64,000 nucleotides of DNA, from the NCBI GenBank assembly GCA_024167805.1, contig CP099988.1:1310001-1374000 (forward strand). The letters run 5' to 3'. The notes under the pieces are model-generated. The model saw only the letters and a program-made list of their open reading frames with translations. It did not search any database and was not told the origin of the DNA. Every line of letters starts with the position of its first letter. The stretch's first letter is position 1. The position numbers and the translations under genes were made by a program. This DNA is from Methanobacterium sp. ERen5. Its GTDB lineage: Archaea; Methanobacteriota; Methanobacteria; Methanobacteriales; Methanobacteriaceae. Below, piece by piece: positions 20,493-29,341 of the stretch.

Positions 20493-21404
20493 CTAGGGCC
20501 ACTTATCATTCATTCTTGTTTTTACCATGTTTTCGTCAGGTACATTTGTTTGACAGCCTTCAGCTTCAACAATGAATGATGATACTGATGATGCAAATTT
20601 ACCACAGTACTCAAGATCTTCTCCACCGAGATAAGCATTTAAAAATCCGGCCCTGTAGGAATCTCCTGCTCCTGTTGGATCCACAGGTTCTTTCAGTACT
20701 GCATCAATTCTGATTTCATTCCCAGAATTTATCCGGCTTCCATCCTTTCCATAGGTTGTTACCACAATGTCGGGTCCAAAATTCCTTAAATCATCAATGT
20801 TCATGTTTAAAATTTCCTGGATCCTCTTTATTTCATGATGATTTCCGAATAGTATGTCTGTTATCTTCAAAACATCCTTTAGTTCAGATTCAGAGTACAT
20901 GTGCAGATCCTGTCCAGGGTCGAAGGAGATAAGTTTTCCTGAGTCATGGGCTGCTTCTCCAGATCTGCTGTTGAAACCAGGGTCTCCTGTGGCTAAATGA
21001 ACGGCTTCAACCTTATCAATAGCGTTGTATGGTACTTCGGAGTTTTTAAATTCTGAAGCAGCACCCCAGTAGAAGTAACTGATCTGATCGTTCTCATTAT
21101 CAGTCAAAACGAATGCTGTTGGAGTATTTTCGTTTTCTATAACTATCATTGAATGGGTGTCTATTCCAAGATCCTTCAACTTGTTATGGTAATCTGAATC
21201 AATAAAACCACTGCCCACAGCAGATACAAGTGATACTTTAAGTCCTAATGTGGATGCTACAACAGCAACGTTTGCTGCAGCCCCTCCAAAAAGTGTTTTC
21301 ATCTTGTTAATCGATGTTGAAGAGTTGGCTTCAGGGAATTCCTTAACTTGTATGATGTAATCCAATGCTGTGTGTCCAATTGCTAGTAGATCAGTTTTGT
21401 TCAA
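20493..21404 (-). CDS. PfkB-family carbohydrate/nucleoside kinase
   Basis: This ribokinase-like kinase of about 303 residues has the N-terminal substrate motif [15 protein letters not shown] and the C-terminal signature [20 protein letters not shown] with the catalytic aspartate. In methanogens such enzymes phosphorylate nucleosides or sugars; the precise substrate is not deducible. TTG at 21404 is preferred because GGTGATTTA precedes it, the same arrangement as in lysS. An ATG at 21419 gives [10 protein letters not shown] and would place that site inside the coding region. It lies on the same strand as thiC, 400 bases upstream, and is probably transcribed separately. Confidence 0.85.
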   Translation of the reverse strand: MNKTDLLAIGHTALDYIIQVKEFPEANSSTSINKMKTLFGGAAANVAVVASTLGLKVSLVSAVGSGFIDSDYHNKLKDLGIDTHSMIVIENENTPTAFVLTDNENDQISYFYWGAASEFKNSEVPYNAIDKVEAVHLATGDPGFNSRSGEAAHDSGKLISFDPGQDLHMYSESELKDVLKITDILFGNHHEIKRIQEILNMNIDDLRNFGPDIVVTTYGKDGSRINSGNEIRIDAVLKEPVDPTGAGDSYRAGFLNAYLGGEDLEYCGKFASSVSSFIVEAEGCQTNVPDENMVKTRMNDKWP

Positions 21405-21532
21405 TAAATCACCCGCCATATTTTTATTTTTGAAATATTTAAAATTAACTTAAACAGTCAGAAAGTACTCAAATTCAGTGAAATTTTATTTAAAGCAAAA
21501 ATTTTAGGAATTAATGATAATTTAACTTGAGT

Positions 21533-22390
21533 TTATATCCTTGAAAAACCATCGTTCTCAATAATTTGCTGAGCATCTCCAACAACAAATTCTACAAAAT
21601 TTTTTAGGGAGCTGTTTGTTTTGTTGAGTAGAACAACACCAACGATGTGTTTAGTTTCATTTTTCATTATGTCAGAACCTTCGGTGAAGCTGTTGTTTAG
21701 AAAAGTTAATAGCTTGTTGTTGTTTTTAACAGCTTTCAATGCTGTTTGTGGCGATCTTGCAGTTTGGACAATGTTGTAGTCAATACCCATGTTGTCCATT
21801 GTGTTCCATGCGAGTCTCTGTGAAGAGTTGGGAATTTCAACGAAATCCTTACCATTCAAATCAGAAATATTATTGATTTCAGAATCACCCACCAAAACCA
21901 AGTGATCGTAGGCTATTGGAATGATGTCCAGGTCATAGATAAATGCAGATACGGGATCATCCAATGCTAAAATATCCACCATGTCCTTATCTGAAAGTTC
22001 GAGGGCGCTCATGTCGTTGGTGTGTAGCACAGTCACATTCAGATCGTATTCTTCTACCAATGCTTCCATCAATCCTGTTGAAATATATCCTCCACATATT
22101 ACTGGTTTATTTCTTTCTTCCAGACGTTTCATTAAACTTTTATACTTGTTCAACAGATCATACCCATTTTCTGTTAAACCAGAACCTGCTCCTGTGGTTT
22201 CAACTAGCCTGACATTAATTTTTTCTTCAGATTCCTTTATTCTCCGGTTTAAAACAGAATGTGAAATTCCCAGTTTTTTAGCAGCTTCCCTCTGGGAGTA
22301 GGTTTTTGCGATGCATTCAAGGGTTTCAAAAATTTTGTAACTAAATTCCTGCCCGTTTATAACCATTCCAAGTTTGGGATCGTAATTCAT
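21533..22390 (-). CDS. ModE/LysR-like transcriptional regulator with substrate-binding domain
   Basis: The 285-residue protein starts with a winged helix-turn-helix of ModE type (residues about 15-75: SQREAAKKLGISHSVLNRRI, then ETTGAGSGLTENGYDLL). The motif TTGAGSGLT resembles the GGxxGGGxxLT loop of ModE. The C-terminal part (about 85-285) looks like a periplasmic-binding-protein fold: GYISTGLMEALVEEYDL, IDIIPIAYDHLVLVG-like and AVKNNNKLLTFLNN. This is the architecture of single-domain oxyanion-responsive regulators. ATG 22390 has GTGAT upstream. It is encoded near the formate dehydrogenase and molybdopterin genes, so molybdate, tungstate or formate-related signals are possible effectors; none is proven. 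Confidence 0.75.
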   Translation of the reverse strand: MNYDPKLGMVINGQEFSYKIFETLECIAKTYSQREAAKKLGISHSVLNRRIKESEEKINVRLVETTGAGSGLTENGYDLLNKYKSLMKRLEERNKPVICGGYISTGLMEALVEEYDLNVTVLHTNDMSALELSDKDMVDILALDDPVSAFIYDLDIIPIAYDHLVLVGDSEINNISDLNGKDFVEIPNSSQRLAWNTMDNMGIDYNIVQTARSPQTALKAVKNNNKLLTFLNNSFTEGSDIMKNETKHIVGVVLLNKTNSSLKNFVEFVVGDAQQIIENDGFSRI

Positions 22391-23103
22391 GATTATCACA
22401 TAAAAAGTTTCAAACAAATTAAAGGCACAGCTAATGATTATGTACTGAAAGATTCAGTTTAAGGAAATTTTAAGTAATTTCTTGTATAATCCCCTAAATT
22501 AAATGTGTAACACCTTAATATCTCGAGGTGTACCAAGTATTTACATATTGTTTTTGGCAGTATATTTTAGTTTTGAATTATGGGAAACCATTTTTAAATC
22601 ATTAATTATCCACAGTTTAACATTTTAGGAGATATTATCGTTGTTTTCATAATTTTAAGTAATTCTGGTTATTGGAATTATAATGATTAATTATTATGAA
22701 AACCCTTTTTATATGAAATTCAATAACTAACAATTTGAGGATGCTTCTCCCTTAATGATTTATAAGAAACAGAAATCGGCAAATTTCTTCTTAGGAGCAT
22801 CCTCTCCCACCCATAAAGGTAGGTAAAAATTTGAGGATGTTCCCATCGGACTCTTGTTAACCAATCAAATGATCACCAAAAAATGGGAACATCCTCAAAC
22901 CTCAAAAAATACAGATCATACTTCCAAATGAATTTCAACTTATTTTAAACCAATAATCAGCATTTGACCATTGATTGGTAAAAGATAATGATATGTGTTA
23001 GTTAAGAAAATTGGATGCATGGCATGATCAAATTAATAAATTTATATAGTTACTAAGTAAGATGTTCAACTATCATAAGCTCATCAAACTGTTTTGATGA
23101 TGT
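22391..23103. other. Intergenic region with structured DNA, upstream of hexuloisomerase
   Basis: Roughly 710 bases without a protein gene separate the divergent regulator and hexuloisomerase genes. The centre (22733-22899) contains two related hairpins described separately. The rest is AT-rich with no tRNA recognised. Confidence 0.6.
22733..22899. repeat. Two related tandem hairpins
   Basis: The second hairpin has perfect 17-bp arms, TTTGAGGATGTTCCCAT (22830-22846) and its exact complement (22883-22899), around a 36-base loop. The first has arms GAGGATGCT (22737-22745) and AGCATCCTC (22796-22804), extended by CTCC/GGAG with a bulge, around a loop of about 45 bases. Both begin with AATTTGAGGATG, 95 bases apart, so they look like diverged copies of one unit. 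Neither is followed by a clear T-run. They may be a structured RNA, a regulatory element or a miniature mobile element remnant. Confidence 0.7.
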
Positions 23104-23717
23104 ATGAAGATAAATAAATTATTCGGTGAAGAAATGATTATTAACGATGCAATTGAAGAAATAATAGATAATGTAATGGCTGTGTCGGTCGAAATAGACG
23201 AAGAGCATGTAAATGATATGATGGATATTTTGACATCGTCTAAGAATGTTTTTCTCCTTGGACAAGGCAGGTCTGGTCTCGTTGCCAGGGCTTTTGCCAT
23301 GCGTTTAATGCACCTTGGAATAAGTGTTTATGTGGTTGGAGAAACAATAACTCCGGCAATAGGCGAGGAAGATTGTCTATTAGCAATTTCTGGTTCTGGA
23401 GAAACCAGTTACATAATCAGCACAGCTATGATCGCTAAAAAGAGAGGGGCAAAAATAGTTGCAGTCACATCATATGAAAAATCAACTCTTGGAACAATAT
23501 CCGACCTTATAATGCACATAAAGGGACGTACAAAAGTAGATTCCGAAAAAATTATATAAAAAGGCAAATGAATGGTAAACACTTATCATTATCCCCTCTG
23601 GGAACTTTGTTTGAAGTGTCCACCCTAATATTCTTAGATGGCCTCATTGCTCAACTCATGGATAAAATGGGTAAAACTGAAGACGATCTCAAAAAGAGAC
23701 ACACAGTTTTGGAATAA
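23104..23717 (+). CDS. 6-phospho-3-hexuloisomerase (frameshifted)
   Basis: This SIS-domain enzyme interconverts hexulose 6-phosphate and fructose 6-phosphate. In methanogens it works in reverse of the ribulose monophosphate pathway to make ribulose 5-phosphate for pentoses. Motifs are [19 protein letters not shown] and [15 protein letters not shown]. The frame closes early at ...KVDSEKII. One extra A in the A6 run at 23546-23551 gives [19 protein letters not shown] and then [24 protein letters not shown] sequence to a stop at 23717, restoring the usual C-terminus. ATG at 23104 is listed; ATG at 23134, preceded by GGTGA, is an equally good start. No synthase is fused or adjacent. Confidence 0.88.
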
Positions 23718-23735
23718 AACTTTACTTCTATTTTT

Positions 23736-24488
23736 TTAAAGAATTATCCTTTGGGGATGGGTGTAAATATTGAACCTGTTTCCCCTCACAAATCCCACCA
23801 TGGTAACTCTTGCTTCATCTGCAACAGCAATTCCCGATGATGTGGGAGCTGCATTGGATGCAATAATTGGAATTCCCACTCTTGCAATCTTTATGAGCAT
23901 GTCTGCAGGCATTCTTCCACTGTAAACAATGAAACTCTTGGAAAAATCAAATTTTGCAATTGCACCAGCACCAATTACTTTGTCAACTGCCACGTGCCTG
24001 CTCACATCCTCGATGGCAATGAAATCATCACCAGACACGAGTCCTGCAACATGAGTTCCCCCAGTTTTCTGCCAAACTTCGGCTTTTTTCTTCAATTTTC
24101 CAAAGGCATCTATCAAATCATTACTTTCTACACTGAATTCAGATTCAACCTGTCCAACAAATTCTATCTTAGTTCTCCAACCACCAAAACAATCTGATCC
24201 AACAACTAACTCCTTTCTAATATCAAAATCTTCCAGATCGATCTCAGCCTTGATTGTTTTATCCTCAATACTGATGTTGGTTATGTTGTCCACAGATCCT
24301 GCCAGACCTTCACCAAGAAGGTAGCCCACTGTAAATTCTCTTAGAGAATTAGGACTTATTGAAAATCTTCTTGAAACACTATTGTTGATTGTTATTTCAA
24401 TATCTTCATCATTAACAATGGTTTCTATTACTTCGGAGGGTTTCCCTTCAAATCTAACTGCCTTAACTTCTTTAAACATTTCCATCAT
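23736..24488 (-). CDS. fdhD: Formate dehydrogenase accessory sulfurtransferase FdhD
   Basis: FdhD transfers sulfur to the molybdopterin metal centre, a step needed for active formate dehydrogenases. The 250-residue protein shows EFTVGYLLGEGL, KTGGTHVAGLV, SRHVAVDKVIG, the long GRMPADMLIKIARVGIPIIA block and the C-terminal GFVRGNRFNIYTHP, all family marks. The usual central Cys pair is reduced to one visible cysteine, in VGSDCFGGWR; in the bacterial protein the CxxC pair handles the sulfur. It sits beside the formate dehydrogenase module genes, which supports its role. It converges with the hexuloisomerase gene. Confidence 0.9.
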   Translation of the reverse strand: MMEMFKEVKAVRFEGKPSEVIETIVNDEDIEITINNSVSRRFSISPNSLREFTVGYLLGEGLAGSVDNITNISIEDKTIKAEIDLEDFDIRKELVVGSDCFGGWRTKIEFVGQVESEFSVESNDLIDAFGKLKKKAEVWQKTGGTHVAGLVSGDDFIAIEDVSRHVAVDKVIGAGAIAKFDFSKSFIVYSGRMPADMLIKIARVGIPIIASNAAPTSSGIAVADEARVTMVGFVRGNRFNIYTHPQRIIL

Positions 24489-24596
24489 TTAAATGCCCTC
24501 AACAAAATTCATTTTTTCTCAATAAAATTAAAAGTTCCACTAGATAAAAGAATCTAAAAAAATAAATAATAATTTTAGATGCTTAAATTAACCATT

Positions 24597-24923
24597 TCAA
24601 TCTTCGAAGAGGTCATCCACCCAAGATATGGCTGCTGCAACATTTGGAAATCCAATTGTGCTGGTTAGTAGAAGTAGGGTTTGATAAACTTCGTCTGGTG
24701 TTGCTCCATTTTGTAGTGCCTGTTTTCCATGACTATGCACTGCCCCTTCAGATCTGATGGCAGCTGAAGCTGCAAGTTGTATCAGCTGCGAATTTTTCTC
24801 ATCGATAGGGCCATTTTCACGCACAGTCCTTCCTAAATCACTTAAAACTGAACCATACTCTTCAAATCTTTCTCTAATACTTACATAATGTTTTGGTAAT
24901 CCCTTTTCTGGTTTATCTGACAA
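24597..24923 (-). CDS. Carboxymuconolactone decarboxylase family protein (AhpD-like)
   Basis: This 108-residue all-helical protein has the CMD-family core RSEGAVHSHGKQALQNGATPDE followed by VYQTLLLLTSTIGFPNVAAAISW. The sequence EGAVHSHG replaces the CxxxC or CxxC redox pair of AhpD, with no cysteine in that place, so peroxidase-coupled activity is unlikely. TTG at 24923 follows GGAGATGAT. It lies between fdhD and the divergent NuoE-like gene. Small CMD proteins of this type are common in methanogens and uncharacterised. Confidence 0.78.
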   Translation of the reverse strand: MSDKPEKGLPKHYVSIRERFEEYGSVLSDLGRTVRENGPIDEKNSQLIQLAASAAIRSEGAVHSHGKQALQNGATPDEVYQTLLLLTSTIGFPNVAAAISWVDDLFED

Positions 24924-25096
24924 CTTATCATCTCCAAAACTTTGATACTGGAATTTGCAAAATCCTACAATGTATATTATTTTATAGTTGATCCAATATA
25001 TTTTTTAAAGTAATAGTTCATAATATACAAAAATAATTTATACCTCATAAAATCTATAATATTTTCATCGAGATCTAATTTTAATGGAGAATTTTA

Positions 25097-25573
25097 ATGA
25101 CTAAAACTTTAAATGAAATTTTATCTACATATGAAGGGACTAAATCAGAATTAATACCTCTCCTTCAGGATGTTCAGGCTAATTTAGGATATTTATCGGA
25201 AGAATCAATAAAAGATGTTTCTAAATTTACAGGGGTTTCAGAAAGTGAAATATATGGGGTTGCAACTTTTTACACGCAGTTCAGATTCACTCCTGTGGGA
25301 AAGAAACATATCATGGTTTGCAAGGGAACAGCATGCCATGTTAAAGGTGCCCCTCAAATTATTGAAGGAATTGAAAGACATTTAGGCATAAAAGAAGGTG
25401 AAGTGACATTTGACATGGAATATTCATTGGAATCTGTGGGATGTTTAGGATGCTGCGCCCTGGCACCATGTGCAATGATAAATGATGATGTAGAATCAAA
25501 CATGACTCTGAAGGATGTAAAGAAGATGTTTCGAAGGATTGAAAGACAATCCAGATCAGATGGCAAAAATTAG
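25097..25573 (+). CDS. NuoE-like [2Fe-2S] subunit of NAD(P)-linked formate dehydrogenase
   Basis: The 158-residue protein is a thioredoxin-like ferredoxin of the 24-kDa complex I subunit family. The four ligands of one [2Fe-2S] cluster are seen in CKGTACHVKG and GCLGCCALAPC. The N-terminal helical part ESIKDVSKFTGVSESEIYGVATFYTQF-like is also typical. In bacteria NuoE-type subunits pair with NuoF-type diaphorases in NAD-dependent hydrogenases and formate dehydrogenases. The NuoF-like gene begins 15 bases downstream, and FdhA lies 3.8 kb further on, so a soluble heterotrimeric enzyme is inferred. Confidence 0.9.
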   Translation: MTKTLNEILSTYEGTKSELIPLLQDVQANLGYLSEESIKDVSKFTGVSESEIYGVATFYTQFRFTPVGKKHIMVCKGTACHVKGAPQIIEGIERHLGIKEGEVTFDMEYSLESVGCLGCCALAPCAMINDDVESNMTLKDVKKMFRRIERQSRSDGKN

Positions 25574-25588
25574 GGAACAAGGGTAATA

Positions 25589-27447
25589 ATGAAATATAAA
25601 CAACTATTAAAGGAATCACAAGAAGAATACTTGCTTCTTGAGGATAAAACTGTGATAGCTGTGGGTTCTGCAACTTGTGGAAGATCAGCAGGGGCACAAG
25701 AAATTTCCTCAGTACTCAAGGAAGAAATTGCAGAAGCAGGATTGGACGTTGAGATCATCGAAGTGGGATGTATTGGGCTATGTTACCTCGAACCATTGAT
25801 AACCATAATTAAACCAGGTCATCCCGCAATTTTCTACGGTCATGTAACGAAAAAATTAGCAAAACAACTTGTAAATGAATATTTACAGGGTAACAATCCT
25901 CTGCAGGAATATGCGCTCGGTACTGTGGGCGCAGATGATAGTGAAGAAATTCCCATCCTGTTTGAAACACCAGTAATGAAACCCCAAGTTAGGAGGATAC
26001 TTCGAAACTGTGGGTTAATAGATCCCTCCAACATTAAACATTACATTGCCAGGGAGGTTACAGTGGACTGAATTCTGCACTTAAAACCAAACCAGAACTA
26101 GTCATTGAACAGATGAAAAGTTCAGGACTGAGGGGAAGGGGAGGAGCAGGTTTTCCTACGTGGATGAAATGGCAGTTTTGTGTTGATTCTGAAGCTGATG
26201 TAAAATATTTGATATGCAACGCAGATGAGGGAGATCCTGGGGCCTTCATGAATAGATCGCTCTTGGAAAGTGATCCTCACTCAGTGCTTGAGGGAATAGT
26301 CATAGCATCCTATGCAATAGGAGTTAAAGAGGCATATATTTACTGCAGGGCTGAATATCCCCTTGCACTTGAAAGATTGAAACATGCCATCTCTCAAATG
26401 AGGGATATTGGGCTGCTTGGGAAAAACATCCTAGAAACTGGATTCGATCTGGAGATCAAAATTAAGGAAGGAGCAGGTGCATTCGTTTGTGGCGAAGAAA
26501 CGGCATTAATAGCTTCGATCGAAGGTAAACGGGGAATGCCCAGAACAAGACCCCCATTTCCAACAACAGCAGGTCTATGGGGAAAACCCACCGTAATAAA
26601 CAATGTTGAAACAATGGCCAGCGTATCACTCATAATGCAGACTGGCCATGAACAGTTCAAAGAATTCGGAACAGTTGAAAGTAAGGGCACAAAAACCTTC
26701 TCCCTGGTGGGGAATGTTAAAAAACCAGGACTGATAGAGGTTCCACTTGGAACCACACTTCGAGAAGTCATATATGACATAGGCGGCGGAATTAACAACG
26801 AAGGTGATTTTAAGGCGGTTCAAATAGGAGGACCTTCGGGGGGTTGTCTTCCTGAAGAATTCCTTGACACCAAAATAGATTATGACTCTCTGACAATGGC
26901 AGGAGCCATAATGGGTTCAGGTGGACTTGTTGTAATGGATCAAAACAGCTGCATGGTGGATGTAGCCAGATATTTCCTGGAATTCATACAAAACGAATCC
27001 TGCGGCAAATGTGTTCCATGCAGATTGGGAACCAAACAGATGCTAGACATATTGAGTGACATAACCCAAGGTAAAGGTAAACAGGGAGACAATGATCTAT
27101 TACGCGAACTGTCCCAGGGAATCAGGGATGGATCCCTTTGTGGACTTGGACAAACATCTCCCAACCCCATACTCACGACTCTAAAATATTTTGAGGATGA
27201 GTACATTTCTCATATCGAAGATAAAAGATGTAAAGCTCTTCTATGTAAAGAACTGATTAACTACAGGGTTGTAGATGAAAAATGCGAGGGATGCATGTTA
27301 TGTTTAAAATCATGCCCAGTGGGGGCTGTTTCAGGCACAAAAAAACACATACACTCCATCGATACTGAGAAATGTATAAAATGTGGTACTTGTATTGAAC
27401 TCTGCTCTGGCAAGTACAATGCAATTGAAAGGGTATCGAAGTACTGA
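25589..27447 (+). CDS. NuoF-like NAD(P)-binding flavoprotein subunit (frameshifted)
   Basis: The repaired 619-residue protein has an N-terminal thioredoxin-like [2Fe-2S] domain (residues 1-110: GSATCGRSAGAQ, EVGCIGLCYLEP). The FMN/NADH-binding diaphorase core follows, with GLRGRGGAGFPTWMKW, CNADEGDPGAFMNR and a GAGAFVCGEETALIASIEG-type block. Then comes the N3 cluster motif ESCGKCVPCRLGT, and last a 2[4Fe-4S] ferredoxin domain (CEGCMLCLKSCP, CIKCGTCIELC). This is the layout of bacterial HydB/HylB-type subunits. The frame breaks at 26056-26057, where one extra G turns AREVTVD-stop into AREGYSGLNSALKTKPELV, and an intact fusion results. It would pass electrons between NAD(P)H and the formate dehydrogenase and perhaps ferredoxin. 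Confidence 0.9.
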
Positions 27448-27522
27448 ATCACCCAAAATAAGAAGAAAAAGTATTGAAAAATTTTTAGAGGATTAAATAA
27501 ATCCAACAAATTTCATTTAAAC

Positions 27523-28485
27523 TCAGGATTTCGCATGACAACCATCGGTGAAGTAGGGTTTTCTGTGTTCTATTGCCTCTAAAAATACTTTTTTAAGTTC
27601 TTCGTTGGTGTAACCTCTACGCATGGGTTCGATTATATCCACCAAATTATCGTTTTTAAGAAGGCAGGGTTTGATCTTCCCGTCAGGAGTTATTCTGAGC
27701 CTTGTACAATTTTTACAGAACTCTGTGTTATCCATTGGTCTGACGATCTCTATTTCACCGCCATCAACGAAGTATTTTTTTCTGTCCTGCATGAACTTCC
27801 TTGTTTTAACTTGATCTGACATTACTGTCAGTTCATCTTCAAGTTCTCCCATATCGTAATGGTATTTATTAAAAAAGCTTCCAGGTTTATCAGCTTCGGT
27901 TTTTAGAAGTTCGATGAGCTGTAGTATTGCTCCGGTTTCCCTGCAAAATTGGAACATGTCCCATATTTCGTTGTCATTTATTCCCTTCATAACAACCATG
28001 TTAACTTTTATTGGGTTTAATCCAGATTCCACAGCTCTTTGTATTCCTGCCTTGGCATTTTCCATGTAGTCCCTTTTTGTTATGAAACGGTAGGTTTCTG
28101 GATTCAAGGTGTCAAAACTAACATTTACACGGGTTAGCCCAGCTTCATGTAATTTTTCGGCATATTTTTCAAGGAGAATGCCGTTGGTTGTTAATGAAAT
28201 ATCTCGAAATCCCACCTTTGCTATTCTTGAAACCATGCCCACTATATCATCTCTGACAAGGGGTTCTCCGCCAGAAAGTCTTATCTTTTCAATACCAAGT
28301 TCTTTAGCAACTGTAACAATTCTTTCTATTTCCTTTGGGGTCATTTCATAATCTTGAGGTACAATTCCATCGTGATGGCAGTAAAAACATTTTACGTTGC
28401 ACCTGTTGGTTATGGATATCCTCAGTGATATTAAAGGTCTTTTAAACTTATCAGTGACCTTATTTTGAATGTTAATCGTTTTCAT
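27523..28485 (-). CDS. moaA: GTP 3',8-cyclase MoaA
   Basis: This radical SAM enzyme performs the first step of molybdopterin synthesis from GTP. The N-terminal cluster motif is [10 protein letters not shown] (CxxxCxxC), preceded by [26 protein letters not shown] and the C-terminal second cluster [22 protein letters not shown] are diagnostic. Length (320) is normal for archaea. The C-terminal GG pair that bacterial MoaA uses is absent: the protein ends DGCHAKS. It is cotranscribed with mobB, whose end overlaps its start by 14 bases, opposite to the flanking formate dehydrogenase genes. Confidence 0.94.
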   Translation of the reverse strand: MKTINIQNKVTDKFKRPLISLRISITNRCNVKCFYCHHDGIVPQDYEMTPKEIERIVTVAKELGIEKIRLSGGEPLVRDDIVGMVSRIAKVGFRDISLTTNGILLEKYAEKLHEAGLTRVNVSFDTLNPETYRFITKRDYMENAKAGIQRAVESGLNPIKVNMVVMKGINDNEIWDMFQFCRETGAILQLIELLKTEADKPGSFFNKYHYDMGELEDELTVMSDQVKTRKFMQDRKKYFVDGGEIEIVRPMDNTEFCKNCTRLRITPDGKIKPCLLKNDNLVDIIEPMRRGYTNEELKKVFLEAIEHRKPYFTDGCHAKS

Positions 28486-29182
28486 GCTTATCTCTTATCA
28501 GAAGTTCAATTTTGTTAAGATTTTCTGCACCGAACTCATCGGTTTTCAGTGATTTTACCATGCCAAGCACGGTTTCATCTATAAAAGTTCTCACGAATGG
28601 ATTTAATGGAATCATGGTGTCGTTGATCTTCAGTATAACTCTGTCTGATTCTGATTTGCAGTAACCTGCATCTGCCATTCCCCGAAGCTTTGCTTGGACA
28701 AAATCATTGCATGTATCATAACCACATTTCTTGCAGTTAAGATCGTTTAGCATGCCAAAACTTCTATCCAGCGCAAGATCTACGGTGGAACTGAGTTTGG
28801 CATCATCCATATTAAACACATCAACATTTGCAATCGTAAATTCATCTTTAAATTCGGATGTGGAGATTTTTGCATATTTTGATTCTTTCAATCCCTCTAC
28901 AACAACAAAATCAAGGTCTTTCATGAATTTCATCATCAACAGAACCTTTTCAAGGTCCATAGGATCTTTGATGGAAATAAATGTTTCACTTCCAATTCCT
29001 GCAACAATTTCAGCACCAGCTGCCTTGTGTTTTCCAGTATCTCTCTCTGGAAGGTCGAATTGGTGGTGTGTATGTTTCACTGTTCCAACGTTAAATCCTC
29101 TTTCAACTAATTCTGCAACTATTTTAGTCACAAGAGTAGTTTTTCCCGTGTTTTTGGTACCAACAACTGCTATAATCCTCAT
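28472..29182 (-). CDS. mobB: Molybdopterin-guanine dinucleotide biosynthesis protein MobB with Fe-S domain
   Basis: The N-terminal half is a P-loop GTP-binding domain: [15 protein letters not shown] is the Walker A motif, and [22 protein letters not shown] is the MobB signature. The C-terminal third carries [19 protein letters not shown] plus a later Cys, likely a [4Fe-4S] site as in related archaeal proteins. MobB assists attachment of GMP to molybdopterin to form the dinucleotide cofactor used by formate dehydrogenase and formylmethanofuran dehydrogenase. Its promoter would be shared back to back with fdhA (about 160 bases between). Confidence 0.9.
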   Translation of the reverse strand: MRIIAVVGTKNTGKTTLVTKIVAELVERGFNVGTVKHTHHQFDLPERDTGKHKAAGAEIVAGIGSETFISIKDPMDLEKVLLMMKFMKDLDFVVVEGLKESKYAKISTSEFKDEFTIANVDVFNMDDAKLSSTVDLALDRSFGMLNDLNCKKCGYDTCNDFVQAKLRGMADAGYCKSESDRVILKINDTMIPLNPFVRTFIDETVLGMVKSLKTDEFGAENLNKIELLIRDKHEND

Positions 29183-29255
29183 GTGCCACCTTTAAAAATC
29201 ATCTTTAATATATTTAAAACCGAATTCTACTCTTCATAATTCTTGCTTCGGCTAC

Positions 29256-29267
29256 TTAAATATATAT
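29256..29267 (+). promoter_or_regulatory. Candidate TATA box of fdhA
   Basis: TTAAATATATAT fits an archaeal TATA element. It is 75 bases before the fdhA start, giving a predicted transcript start near 29290. It lies in the short region shared with divergent mobB. The call rests on sequence alone. Confidence 0.4.
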
Positions 29268-29341
29268 GATGTTAGCATATATGTGAGTGTACAATCCTAA
29301 TTTTTCATGAACTTAATATACGGAAAGCTGACTATTTAAAA

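Noticed and set aside
22733..22899. Short CRISPR array
   Set aside because: There are only two imperfect units with long internal hairpins and no regular repeat-spacer order.
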